DNA of 12,100 bases from the NCBI GenBank assembly GCA_015068525.1, contig SVKJ01000032.1:1-12100 (forward strand), given 5' to 3'. The DNA comes from Oscillospiraceae bacterium. GTDB lineage: Bacteria > Bacillota > Clostridia > UMGS1840 > HGM11507. Below are positions 4,036-11,889 of the stretch, in pieces. Position 1 is the first letter of the stretch; each line of letters begins with the position of its first letter. Made by a program: the position numbers and the translations under genes. The notes under the pieces are model-generated. The model saw only the letters and a list, made by a program, of their open reading frames with translations, searched no databases and was not told the origin of the DNA.

Positions 4036-5478
4036 ATGCACTTTACTGAAATTGCTATGGCTACACCTTTTGAAGGTGCACCTAAAATAAACATTGCCGA
4101 TATTTATGGTGCGTCTCCAAATAAACCTATTATTTTAAGAATACCTGTTACTGGCAAAAGACCAATTGAGTATGGTGCAGAAAATTTGCCTGAAGGACTT
4201 ACTTTAAAAGATGGTATAATTACAGGTAAAATAGAAAAAGAAGGGAACTATGAGGTTGTACTTTTGGCAAAAAATGAACTTGGATTTACCCAAAAGACTC
4301 TTACATTAGAAATCAAAGAAAACACAGTTCTTTTAACACCTCTTCTTGGCTTTTCAAGTTGGAATGCCTTTGGTTCAGATGTATCTCAAGAAAAAATAGA
4401 AAATATAACAAAGAAAATGATAGAATCGGGAATATGTGAATATGGTTATAGCTATATAAATACTGATTCAGGATGGCAAAAGGAATACGGTGGAGAATAT
4501 GATGCTGTTATTGCCAATGAAAAATTCCCTGATATGAAAAAAATGTGTGATACTATTCATTCTTATGGTCTAAAATGTGGTATATATTCTACTCCTATGC
4601 TTACTGCCTGGGGAAGCCCTAAAGAGTATGAATATGTTCCTGGCTGCACACAGGGTGAGCCTGAAGAGATATTCTCGTTAACTAACACCGGAATTGGTAA
4701 AATAAGAAAAGAAAAAAATAATGTTATGCAATGGACGGATTGGGGATTTGATTATCTAAAATATGATTGGAAGCCTTGTGATCCATATAATGCAGAGCTT
4801 ATGAGAAAAGAACTTATAAAATCAGAAAGAGATTTTGGCTTTTGCGTGACAGTTAATGCACTTTTTGATTATGTTAACTACTGGAGCAAATATACTAATA
4901 GTTATCGCAATAATGTCGATTCACGTGGCAAGTGGACTAATTTTATGAAAATTTATTCATCGTATGAACCATATACTTGTTCTATGAAAAAAGGTCACTT
5001 CTTTGATCTTGATATGCTTGATGTTGGTACTTGCGATTTGTTTAAAAATGGACTTAGAGATGGGCATACATTTACTGAGGATGAACAAATATTAGTATAT
5101 TCCTTCCGTGCATTTATGGGCTCTCCAATTCAGATAAGCAGTACTCTTGAAAAACTTGATGATTTTGAACTTTCTCTTTATTGTAACGAAGAAATTATAG
5201 CTATCAATCAGGATTCTGCATTTTCATCGGCTAAACCATATATTAAACTTGAAGGTGATAATAGACGAGTTCATGTTTATAAGAGAAAGTTATCAGATGG
5301 TGGCTATGCTATAGGGATTTTCAATGTTGGTGAAACAAGAGAAATACCGGAAATCTACCTTGACGATGTTTCAAAAATTCGTGATGTATGGGCGAAAAAA
5401 GACATAGCGAATAATGATATAATAAGAGTTGCTCTTGAGCCACATACAGTAAGAATATTTAAAATTAACGAAATATAA
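4036..5478 (+). CDS. GH27 alpha-galactosidase-type glycoside hydrolase with Ig-like domain
   Basis: A 480-residue enzyme that removes terminal alpha-linked galactose (or N-acetylgalactosamine) by the retaining mechanism. Residues about 12-94 form a putative Ig-like domain (LPEGLTLKDGIITGKI, then a GNYEVVLLAKNELG strand pair). The (beta/alpha)8 barrel starts at TPLLGFSSWNAF (101-112), matching the family's GWNSW-type start. The nucleophile is D244 in DYLKYDWK and the probable acid/base is D295 in YRNNVDSRGKW. GHFFDLDMLDVG (320-331) matches the family's NDPDMLEVG block, with N and P replaced by F and L. A beta-sandwich follows from about 395. There is no signal peptide, so it acts inside the cell on imported sugars. 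GH27 also contains isomalto-dextranases and arabinopyranosidases, so the exact sugar is open. It ends at a shared terminator facing the AraC gene. Confidence 0.85.
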   Translation: MHFTEIAMATPFEGAPKINIADIYGASPNKPIILRIPVTGKRPIEYGAENLPEGLTLKDGIITGKIEKEGNYEVVLLAKNELGFTQKTLTLEIKENTVLLTPLLGFSSWNAFGSDVSQEKIENITKKMIESGICEYGYSYINTDSGWQKEYGGEYDAVIANEKFPDMKKMCDTIHSYGLKCGIYSTPMLTAWGSPKEYEYVPGCTQGEPEEIFSLTNTGIGKIRKEKNNVMQWTDWGFDYLKYDWKPCDPYNAELMRKELIKSERDFGFCVTVNALFDYVNYWSKYTNSYRNNVDSRGKWTNFMKIYSSYEPYTCSMKKGHFFDLDMLDVGTCDLFKNGLRDGHTFTEDEQILVYSFRAFMGSPIQISSTLEKLDDFELSLYCNEEIIAINQDSAFSSAKPYIKLEGDNRRVHVYKRKLSDGGYAIGIFNVGETREIPEIYLDDVSKIRDVWAKKDIANNDIIRVALEPHTVRIFKINEI

Positions 5479-5520
5479 CTTACAATAAAATAAGTGTAAT
5501 TTATACAAAAATACAATTAA

Positions 5521-5569
5521 AAAACCGACCTTATAAGTTAGATAAACTAACAAATATAAGGTCGGTTTT
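5521..5569. terminator. Shared bidirectional terminator between convergent genes
   Basis: A 15-bp stem AAAACCGACCTTATA (5521-5535) pairs with TATAAGGTCGGTTTT (5555-5569). An inner stem, GTTAG/CTAAC (5537-5541, 5547-5551), extends it. It lies 42 bp after the GH27 stop and 15 bp after the end of the AraC gene on the other strand, and has A/T runs on both sides, so it serves both. Confidence 0.85.
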
Positions 5570-5584
5570 ATATGAAATAAAATT

Positions 5585-6436
5585 CTATAATCTGAGATTT
5601 TGTTTTCGGAATTCTCTTGGTGAACAATCGTTGATTTTTTTAAATATTTTACAAAAATAGGTTTGATCAGTATATCCACAGTTATATGCAATTTCTGTTA
5701 TAGGCAAATCCGTATTTACTATTAAAGAAACTGCATTCTTTATTCTTATGTGGTTTATGTAATCAGTAAGAGATAATCCGAGCGTTTTTTTAAAAGTTCT
5801 TGAAAAATATGAAGGATTGGTGTTAACATATTTTGCTATATTTGAAAGATTGATATTTTGATTGTAATGGTTATAAATATATTTAATTGCTTTGGTTATC
5901 GTGTCATTACTTTCTTCGCGTGCTGTGGATATTTGTTGTGTATCGTTAAATAACAGATCGTGTATATTGGCAAGTAGTTCGTATAAAAGATTATGTGTAA
6001 TTTGTTCTGAAAAAGGTGTGCTTTTTTTATATTCGTTCTGAATTTTTGAAAAAAGTGAAAAAAACTTTTTCTTATACGCAGTGGGGATTACGACATGATT
6101 GTATTCAAAGCATTCCTTAAACATTTCAGAGCTTTTGCCAAGCCTATCAAATGCTTCCTCGGCGATATATATTTTTATATTGTCGCCATAAGGATTTTTA
6201 ATACGTTTTGTCATATGGAGTTTGTTTTTTTTGATAAGAACAATATCTCCTGTCGATATATCAAAAAAGTCATAATCAATAAGATAACGCCTCTCTCCCG
6301 AAAACAAATAATATATTTCATAGCAACTATGATAGTGGAAATCGCCCATTTCAAGACTTAAATCTTCAGTGTAATTTTTTTCCTGAAATGCGATATCTGT
6401 GCAATTTACACGGTCTAAAGCAGCACTTCTTCCCAT
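5585..6436 (-). CDS. AraC-family transcriptional regulator
   Basis: A complete 283-residue regulator. ATG 6436 follows AAGGGAG with 6 bp spacing. Residues about 25-90 are the cupin sensor (HYHSCYEIYYLFSGE at 34-48, then GDIVLIKKNKLH), which would bind a sugar. Residues about 100-165 are the helical linker. Residues about 180-226 hold the first helix-turn-helix (INLSNIAKYVNTNPSYFSRTFKK) and about 230-278 the second (ITEIAYNCGYTDQTYFCKIFKK, then SPREFR). It is divergent from the GH28/GH20/Gfo operon across 275 bp and convergent with GH27, so it is the likely activator of the operon and perhaps of GH27. The inducer is unknown. Family assignment is firm. Confidence 0.92.
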   Translation of the reverse strand: MGRSAALDRVNCTDIAFQEKNYTEDLSLEMGDFHYHSCYEIYYLFSGERRYLIDYDFFDISTGDIVLIKKNKLHMTKRIKNPYGDNIKIYIAEEAFDRLGKSSEMFKECFEYNHVVIPTAYKKKFFSLFSKIQNEYKKSTPFSEQITHNLLYELLANIHDLLFNDTQQISTAREESNDTITKAIKYIYNHYNQNINLSNIAKYVNTNPSYFSRTFKKTLGLSLTDYINHIRIKNAVSLIVNTDLPITEIAYNCGYTDQTYFCKIFKKINDCSPREFRKQNLRL

Positions 6437-6492
6437 AAAAATCTCCCTTTTTATGTCATGTTTTTTATGTAAAATTTAATTCTTTTGTTTTA

Positions 6493-6521
6493 ATAATATA
6501 ACAAAAAAATATCATTGTCAA
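6493..6521 (-). promoter_or_regulatory. Promoter of the AraC gene
   Basis: On the minus strand TTGACA (6521-6516, a perfect -35) and TATTAT (6498-6493) are 17 bp apart. Transcription would start near 6486, giving a leader of about 50 nt. The strong match suggests steady expression of the regulator. Confidence 0.75.
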
Positions 6522-6711
6522 CAAAAAGGTAAAAATATTCCAAGTTTCTGTAAATATATACATAGTAAATAAGCGTAAAAAAAATTATAATAATGATATA
6601 TGGTGTGTTATAAGGTTCATTTTTGTAATTAAAATAATTATATATCTTAAATATTCTAATTTGATAACAGCTATAAATCAAAGCAAGTGCTTTAAGATTT
6701 TAGGAGGAAAA
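6522..6711 (+). promoter_or_regulatory. Control region of the GH28/GH20/Gfo operon
   Basis: TATAAT at 6586-6591 is a possible -10 box, but the -35 position (6563-6568, TAGTAA) is poor, which suits an AraC-activated promoter. AAAGCA-AG-TGCTTT (6680-6693) is a 14-bp palindrome just before the ribosome binding site and could be a repressor or activator operator. I could not identify clear AraC direct repeats. No gene is seen; a TTG-initiated extension of the GH28 frame from 6661 has no binding site. Confidence 0.35.
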
Positions 6712-8052
6712 ATGTATAACGTAATAGATTTCGGGGCAAAAAATGATGGGATAACAAATTCGACTTTTGCTTTTAAGGCAGCAGTTGATAAGTGTGTTGA
6801 AGATGGTGGAGGAGTAGTATACATTCCTCACGGTACATATGTATTAGCATCCATTCAGGTTTTTAGCAATATACATTTTGTTTTTGAACCTGGTGTGAAA
6901 ATTTTGGGAAGCCTTAATCCGGATGACTTTGACCCAAGAGAAGATATTGACTATCCTCTCTATCAGGATTATTCACACTCGTATTTCCATCGTGCAATGT
7001 TTTGGGCAGAGGATGCAGAAAATGTGTCGTTTAGCGGGCTTGGTACAATTGATATGCGAGAAGTATGGGAAAATGTTCCGGCAGAAGGCGAAGCTGAGTG
7101 GCGTAGTGGTCGTGCTATTAAGATTTTTTCATTTAAAAATTGTAATCATATTGATATATCTGATTTAAAATTATATAACGCTACCGACCTTGCAGTTTAT
7201 CTGGCAGGTTGTGAAGATGTGAAAATTACCAGATTGACACTTCATGTAAATATTGATGGAATAAGCCCTGATTGTTGTAAAAATGTGATTATATCTGATT
7301 GTCATGTTGTATCAGGGGATGACGGTATAGTGCTAAAAAGCTCGTACACATTAAATAAAATAAAGCTGTGTGAAAATATCGTTATAACAAATTGTATTAT
7401 TTCTTCTAGAATGTGCGCAATTAAACTTGGAACCGAAACAAATGGTGGATTTAAAAATATTTCAATATCAAATTGTTCAATATATGATACATGTTACACA
7501 GGATTAGCTATAGAGATAGCAGACGGTGGTGAAATTGACGGGATTACTGTTACAGGGCTGACCATGAAAAATGTTGGTACTCCATTTATTATAATGCTCA
7601 CTGATAGAAGGCGAGCACCTGAAGGAGCTACTATCGGGAAAATAAAGAATGTAATCATTGACAATTTAGTAGCTACAGGGCCTTATGAATATATATATCC
7701 TATTCGATATACATCGTCGGTTTCTTATGAAGAGTTACATAATAAACCTTTGGTTATTTCTTCGAGTGTTGTGGGACAGCCTGATGAAAAATTAGAAAAT
7801 ATCAGTTTGTCAAATATATATATAACAGTACCTGGTGGAGGAAAGGAAGAAGATAGCAAGATTATTGTTCCTGAAAACCCGAAAGGAATACCTTCATCGT
7901 TGACGCATGGCCTTGTGTTACCTGCAAGTGGAATATTTTTCCGACATGCAAAAAATGTTTCTCTTAGAAATATTAACATTTTTACAATTGATGATGATTT
8001 AAGAGAAGAAATGGTATTTGATGATGTTGAAAATCTGAAAATATATAATTAG
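6712..8052 (+). CDS. GH28-like (polygalacturonase-type) beta-helix protein
   Basis: The product has 446 residues. ATG 6712 follows AGGAGG (6702-6707). The start (VIDFGAKNDGITNSTFAFKAAVD) and GGGVVYIPHGTY are the standard opening of pectin-active right-handed beta-helix enzymes. GH28 motifs are NIDG (180-183, usually NTDG) and SGDDGIVLKS (201-210), giving the catalytic acids D182, D203 and D204. The next GH28 block, usually G-H-G, is replaced by SSRMCAIKLGTET (231-243), so the conserved histidine is absent; no equivalent is evident. It has no signal peptide. It would cleave uronic-acid or other glycosidic bonds in imported pectin- or glycan-derived oligosaccharides. It is first in an operon with the GH20 and Gfo genes (gaps 29 and 42 bp). 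A non-galacturonan specificity is possible because of the missing histidine. Confidence 0.75.
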   Translation: MYNVIDFGAKNDGITNSTFAFKAAVDKCVEDGGGVVYIPHGTYVLASIQVFSNIHFVFEPGVKILGSLNPDDFDPREDIDYPLYQDYSHSYFHRAMFWAEDAENVSFSGLGTIDMREVWENVPAEGEAEWRSGRAIKIFSFKNCNHIDISDLKLYNATDLAVYLAGCEDVKITRLTLHVNIDGISPDCCKNVIISDCHVVSGDDGIVLKSSYTLNKIKLCENIVITNCIISSRMCAIKLGTETNGGFKNISISNCSIYDTCYTGLAIEIADGGEIDGITVTGLTMKNVGTPFIIMLTDRRRAPEGATIGKIKNVIIDNLVATGPYEYIYPIRYTSSVSYEELHNKPLVISSSVVGQPDEKLENISLSNIYITVPGGGKEEDSKIIVPENPKGIPSSLTHGLVLPASGIFFRHAKNVSLRNINIFTIDDDLREEMVFDDVENLKIYN

Positions 8053-8081
8053 AACGATGTGAATTAGATATAGGAGGAAAC

Positions 8082-9938
8082 ATGAATATAAAACCAGTAG
8101 ATGACAAAACCTTGCTCGAAGCGATTGAAGATTTAGGCAATTTTTTTAATATTCCTGATTGTTATACTGTATATGCCCAAAAAGGCGAAAAACTTACTAT
8201 CAAATATAAGGAAAAAAATATCTATATAACCTATTTACATAGATCATCTTTTTTAAGAGCATTAACTTTAGTCTCACTTGCTTTTTTGAAAAATGAATTT
8301 AAGGATACTGAAGAAACCATTTATTTTAATGAGTGCGGAGTTATGCTTGATTTATCAAGAAACGGTGTTATGACAGTAGATGCAATAAAAAGATATGCAA
8401 CTTCCATGGCTCTTATGGGGCTTAATCAACTTTATATGTATATGGAAGATACTTACGAGGTTGAAGGATATCCTTATTTTGGTTATATGAGAGGAAGATA
8501 CACATATAGCGAACTTAAAGAAATTGATGATTATTGTTATAAAATCGGAATTGAGGTTATACCTCATATTCAGGTTTTAGGGCATATGGAGCAATATCTT
8601 AAGTGGGATGAAGGAATTAAGTACAGAGATACGGTTAACATACTTCTTTCTGATGACGAAGATACCTATGATTTTATAAAAGCACTTATAAAAAATGCTT
8701 CCAAACCTTTCAGAACAAAGAAAATTCATCTTGGAATGGACGAAGCGGGATATCTTGGCACGGGCGTTTATTATAAAAAGCACGGTCCCTGTGACAGAAA
8801 AGAAATTTTATTAAAGCATCTTAAAAGGGTTTGCAAAATAGCCGAAAACGAAGGACTTACGCCGGTTATTTACGGGGATACAATATATTCGGTAACACAA
8901 GGCGGAGGTGCTACAGGCGAAGGCGAGGAAAGAGAACTTAATGCTGATGTTATAAGTGAACTTCCCAAAAATTTAATTCCAGTTTACTGGAATTATTATT
9001 CTGAAGATTATAATGTGTATGAAAAAATTCTAAAGAGTTATAAGAAAATAAGTGATGACCTTATTTTCTGGGGAGGAATCTGGAACTGGCTCGGATTTGT
9101 AAATGATGGGATAATGACAGAGAGACTTTCAGAACCTGCTTTAAGAGCCTGTAAAAACATAGGGATAAAAACAGTGATAGGCAGTATCTGGGCAGATGAC
9201 GGGAACGAAAGTAATCATTTTTATAGCCTACAGGGAGCAATGTACTATGCTGAGCAGATGTATAACGAAACTGTCGATTATAAAAAAATGGAAGAACTTT
9301 TCTCATACATAGTTAAAACTGACTATCAGGCTTTTATGGATATGTCACTTTTCCATAACGATTATGATAATTTTAATGATTATAAAACATATCACGACAG
9401 ATATTTCGGCAAAAGATATTTCTGGGCGGATATTCTCATAGGGCTTTTAGATGAAGATTTAAATAAAAAACCGATGTCAGAATATTATAAAAATCTTTCC
9501 GTAATATACAAAAATTATGTTGATAAAAAAGATTTATGGTTTGATAAGCATTTGATGGTATATGAATTTATAAACACACTTTCAAAGAAATGCTATATCC
9601 TTGAAAATCTAAAAAAAGCCTATGACAACAAAGATGTAAGGACGCTGAAGGTTCTATGCGATGAGGAACTTCCGAAACTTAAAAAAATGTATGAAAATAC
9701 CGCCATGCTTCATGAAAAAGAATGGCGTAAAGATTATAAACCATTCGGATTTGAAGTTCTTGATGCGAGATATGGAATGATATTAAAGCGAATTGACACT
9801 GCGATTAAAATATTAAAAGATTATCTTAATAACAAAACAAATGTTATATATGAACTTGAAGAAAAAAGACTTCTTCACAGATGTGAAGGCAGGCAAAGAC
9901 GGTATAAAGGCATATTTACCGCTTCGGATATTATATGA
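8082..9938 (+). CDS. GH20-like beta-N-acetylhexosaminidase
   Basis: A 618-residue protein. ATG 8082 follows AGGAGG (8072-8077). Residues about 1-85 are an alpha/beta N-terminal domain. The barrel follows: VMLDLSRNGV (87-96, R93 being the likely sugar-binding arginine), MALMGLNQLYMYMEDTY (109-125) and IPHIQVLGHME (160-170). The catalytic pair D220-E221 lies in KIHLGMDEAG, the family's H-x-G-x-D-E. WNYYS and a WGGIWNWLGF block complete the barrel, and a long helical C-terminal domain runs from about 420. GH20 enzymes release terminal GlcNAc or GalNAc using the substrate's own acetamido group. There is no signal peptide, so it acts in the cytoplasm. The length and helical tail are like the large bacterial subgroup of exo-hexosaminidases. 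The precise linkage is unknown. Confidence 0.8.
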   Translation: MNIKPVDDKTLLEAIEDLGNFFNIPDCYTVYAQKGEKLTIKYKEKNIYITYLHRSSFLRALTLVSLAFLKNEFKDTEETIYFNECGVMLDLSRNGVMTVDAIKRYATSMALMGLNQLYMYMEDTYEVEGYPYFGYMRGRYTYSELKEIDDYCYKIGIEVIPHIQVLGHMEQYLKWDEGIKYRDTVNILLSDDEDTYDFIKALIKNASKPFRTKKIHLGMDEAGYLGTGVYYKKHGPCDRKEILLKHLKRVCKIAENEGLTPVIYGDTIYSVTQGGGATGEGEERELNADVISELPKNLIPVYWNYYSEDYNVYEKILKSYKKISDDLIFWGGIWNWLGFVNDGIMTERLSEPALRACKNIGIKTVIGSIWADDGNESNHFYSLQGAMYYAEQMYNETVDYKKMEELFSYIVKTDYQAFMDMSLFHNDYDNFNDYKTYHDRYFGKRYFWADILIGLLDEDLNKKPMSEYYKNLSVIYKNYVDKKDLWFDKHLMVYEFINTLSKKCYILENLKKAYDNKDVRTLKVLCDEELPKLKKMYENTAMLHEKEWRKDYKPFGFEVLDARYGMILKRIDTAIKILKDYLNNKTNVIYELEEKRLLHRCEGRQRRYKGIFTASDII

Positions 9939-9980
9939 AACTGTTTTTTGAAATTGTTAAATACGAAAGGAACTAATTAT

Positions 9981-11264
9981 ATGTCAGTAAAAAGAGAAAA
10001 AATGAGAGTTGCAATAGTTGGCTGTGGAAGTTTCGCCAATAATTTTGTACCGCTTTTTAAGGCCCATCCTGTAGTGGAAAAAGTATATGTATGCGATGTT
10101 TTAAAAGAAAGAGCGAGAGAATATGCTTTGAAATATGAAGTTGAAACTATAGATAGTTTTGAAGATGTGCTTAATTCAGAGGAAGTAAATGCAGTCGCTA
10201 TCTTTACTCAAAGATATATGCATGGTGAAATGGTAATTAAAGCATTGAAAGCAGGAAAGCATGTTTACAGTGCGGTTCCATGTTCTGTTAACATTGATGA
10301 AATTATAGAAATAGAAAAACTTGTTCGTGAAACGAGATTGACATATTCAATGGGAGAAACAGGATTTTATCGTGCAGCTGCAATTTTCATAAGAAAGGAA
10401 ATGGCTAAGAATACATTTGGTAAATTCTGTTATGGAGAAGCACACTATAATCACGATTTAAGGAATATGATTACACCATTTACTCATTCAGGCGGAAATG
10501 ATTGGAAAAAATATGCGGGTATTCCTCCGATGTATTATCCTACTCACTCTACTGCTATGGTTTTAAGCGCAATGCCTGGTGTATATGCCACTAAGGTGAC
10601 TGCTTTAGGATGTAAGGTTGAACCTATTGACGGAGTATATGGAGAAAATGGAGAAAATTTTTATAACAATCCATTTTCTAACACAACAATGCTCTTAGAA
10701 CTGTCAAATGGTGGCATAGCACGAATTAGTGAAAACAGATGTGTTGGTTGGAGAGCACCTGAAACTTATGTTTCTCAGTTTTACGGAACAGACGGCGGAT
10801 ATGAATTTTCGGTCGCAAAGCACCATCTTGCTGTATGGAATAAAGATGATGTGGCAAAAAATACCCACGACCCTATAAGAGTTGTTATGAAAGATGTAAC
10901 AAAAGAACTTATGCCAAAGAGTGTATATGAAGAAATATGCAGTGATTATGATAAAGCAATACAAAGTATTGCGGACGGCGCAGGGTATAATGATGTATCT
11001 CCAATTCAGCCTGTTGAAAGACTTCCGAAAGAATTCAAAGACATTCATAATGGCCATAACGGAACACATCATTTCCTAATCGACGACTTCTGCCGTGCAT
11101 ATGAAACAAGAAAATTATCTCCTACAAACATCTGGGAGGTAGCAAGATGGAATATTCCGGGGCTTTTAGCACATCAGTCTGCATTGCAGGGTGGAAAACC
11201 AATAGATGTTATTGATCTTGGGAATCCGCCTGAAGACTGGGAAGTACTCAGTTGGGAATTTTAG
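9981..11264 (+). CDS. Gfo/Idh/MocA-family NAD-dependent protein (GH109-like subgroup)
   Basis: The product has 427 residues. I start it at ATG 9981 because GAAAGGAA lies about 8 bp before it; an in-frame TTG at 9948 has no site. Residues 9-19 (RVAIVGCGSFA) are a Rossmann G-x-G-x-x-A motif for NAD(P). Where sugar dehydrogenases have the catalytic E-K-P, this protein has SAVP (97-100), without the lysine. It also has GETGFY (126-130), NHDLR (157-161) and YYPTHS (185-190). These resemble blocks of GH109 alpha-N-acetylgalactosaminidases, which keep tightly bound NAD and break glycosidic bonds by transient oxidation. That makes it a candidate glycosidase rather than a dehydrogenase, in keeping with its operon partners. 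An ordinary oxidoreductase or epimerase role cannot be excluded. Confidence 0.75.
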   Translation: MSVKREKMRVAIVGCGSFANNFVPLFKAHPVVEKVYVCDVLKERAREYALKYEVETIDSFEDVLNSEEVNAVAIFTQRYMHGEMVIKALKAGKHVYSAVPCSVNIDEIIEIEKLVRETRLTYSMGETGFYRAAAIFIRKEMAKNTFGKFCYGEAHYNHDLRNMITPFTHSGGNDWKKYAGIPPMYYPTHSTAMVLSAMPGVYATKVTALGCKVEPIDGVYGENGENFYNNPFSNTTMLLELSNGGIARISENRCVGWRAPETYVSQFYGTDGGYEFSVAKHHLAVWNKDDVAKNTHDPIRVVMKDVTKELMPKSVYEEICSDYDKAIQSIADGAGYNDVSPIQPVERLPKEFKDIHNGHNGTHHFLIDDFCRAYETRKLSPTNIWEVARWNIPGLLAHQSALQGGKPIDVIDLGNPPEDWEVLSWEF

Positions 11265-11312
11265 TGAAAATATAAGTTCGGAATTTTACACTTTTACGCC
11301 AAAATATACCAT

Positions 11313-11340
11313 TTGAAAATTAAAAGCTAAAGTGTATAAT
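11313..11340 (+). promoter_or_regulatory. Promoter of the sensor-only gene
   Basis: TTGAAA (11313-11318) and TATAAT (11335-11340) are 16 bp apart. Transcription would start near 11347, 34 nt before the ATG. No terminator is seen between the Gfo stop (11264) and this promoter, so read-through from the operon is also possible. Confidence 0.65.
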
Positions 11341-11380
11341 CAAAATATAAGATTAGTATTATGAAAAAGGAGATGTCTTA

Positions 11381-11884
11381 ATGGCTGATTGCGGAAGAGA
11401 TTTCTTTAAAATAACTAAAATAGATTCCATTTCCTGTTTTGATTTGTCAAAGAACCAGACTGACCTCTCTTTTTCTCATAAATGGGTTATGATATTTTTT
11501 AAAAGTGGCGGAAAACACTTTTTTGTTAATAATAAAAAATATATAGTACATGATTCTTGTGTGTATTTTTTCCCTTTTGAAAAAGTTAATATACGAACTG
11601 ATTTAAATGTTGAAACAACAGGAAAAATGTATGTTATATCAATGAATATTAAGTTGTATAAAGAATGTAATTTTCAGTGTGAAATATATTCTCCTAAATA
11701 CAATTATCTTATTACTTTTATTGAAAGAGAAATAAAGAAAGCATTTTCTTTCAAAAATGGAAACACAATAACTGATTTCAGTGTTAAGGACAGTTATTTT
11801 CTTGGTGCTGCACAGGTGATTTCAATATATATTGAACAGTATCTTATAAGTTTTCTTGAAAAAAATCAATATAAAGGAGAATGA
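11381..11884 (+). CDS. AraC-type cupin sensor protein lacking the DNA-binding domain
   Basis: The product has 167 residues. ATG 11381 follows AGGAG (11368-11372). Residues about 33-100 resemble the cupin half of AraC regulators (HKWVMIFFKSGGKHFFVNNKKY, with VHDSCVYFFPFEKVNIRT as the second strand pair). Residues about 108-163 are the linker helices, ending DSYFLGAAQVISIYIEQYLISFLEK, the segment that in full regulators leads into the first helix-turn-helix. The frame then stops, and no helix-turn-helix is encoded in any frame of the remaining window. It is therefore either a truncated regulator or a free sensor subunit that could bind sugar or form inactive dimers with full AraC proteins. It has its own promoter, and its last codons contain the ribosome binding site of the next gene. 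Confidence 0.6.
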   Translation: MADCGRDFFKITKIDSISCFDLSKNQTDLSFSHKWVMIFFKSGGKHFFVNNKKYIVHDSCVYFFPFEKVNIRTDLNVETTGKMYVISMNIKLYKECNFQCEIYSPKYNYLITFIEREIKKAFSFKNGNTITDFSVKDSYFLGAAQVISIYIEQYLISFLEKNQYKGE

Positions 11885-11889
11885 AAAAT

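Noticed and set aside
10704..11072. 122-codon frame on the minus strand
   Set aside because: It overlaps the well-supported Gfo/Idh/MocA gene on the other strand and has no start signal.
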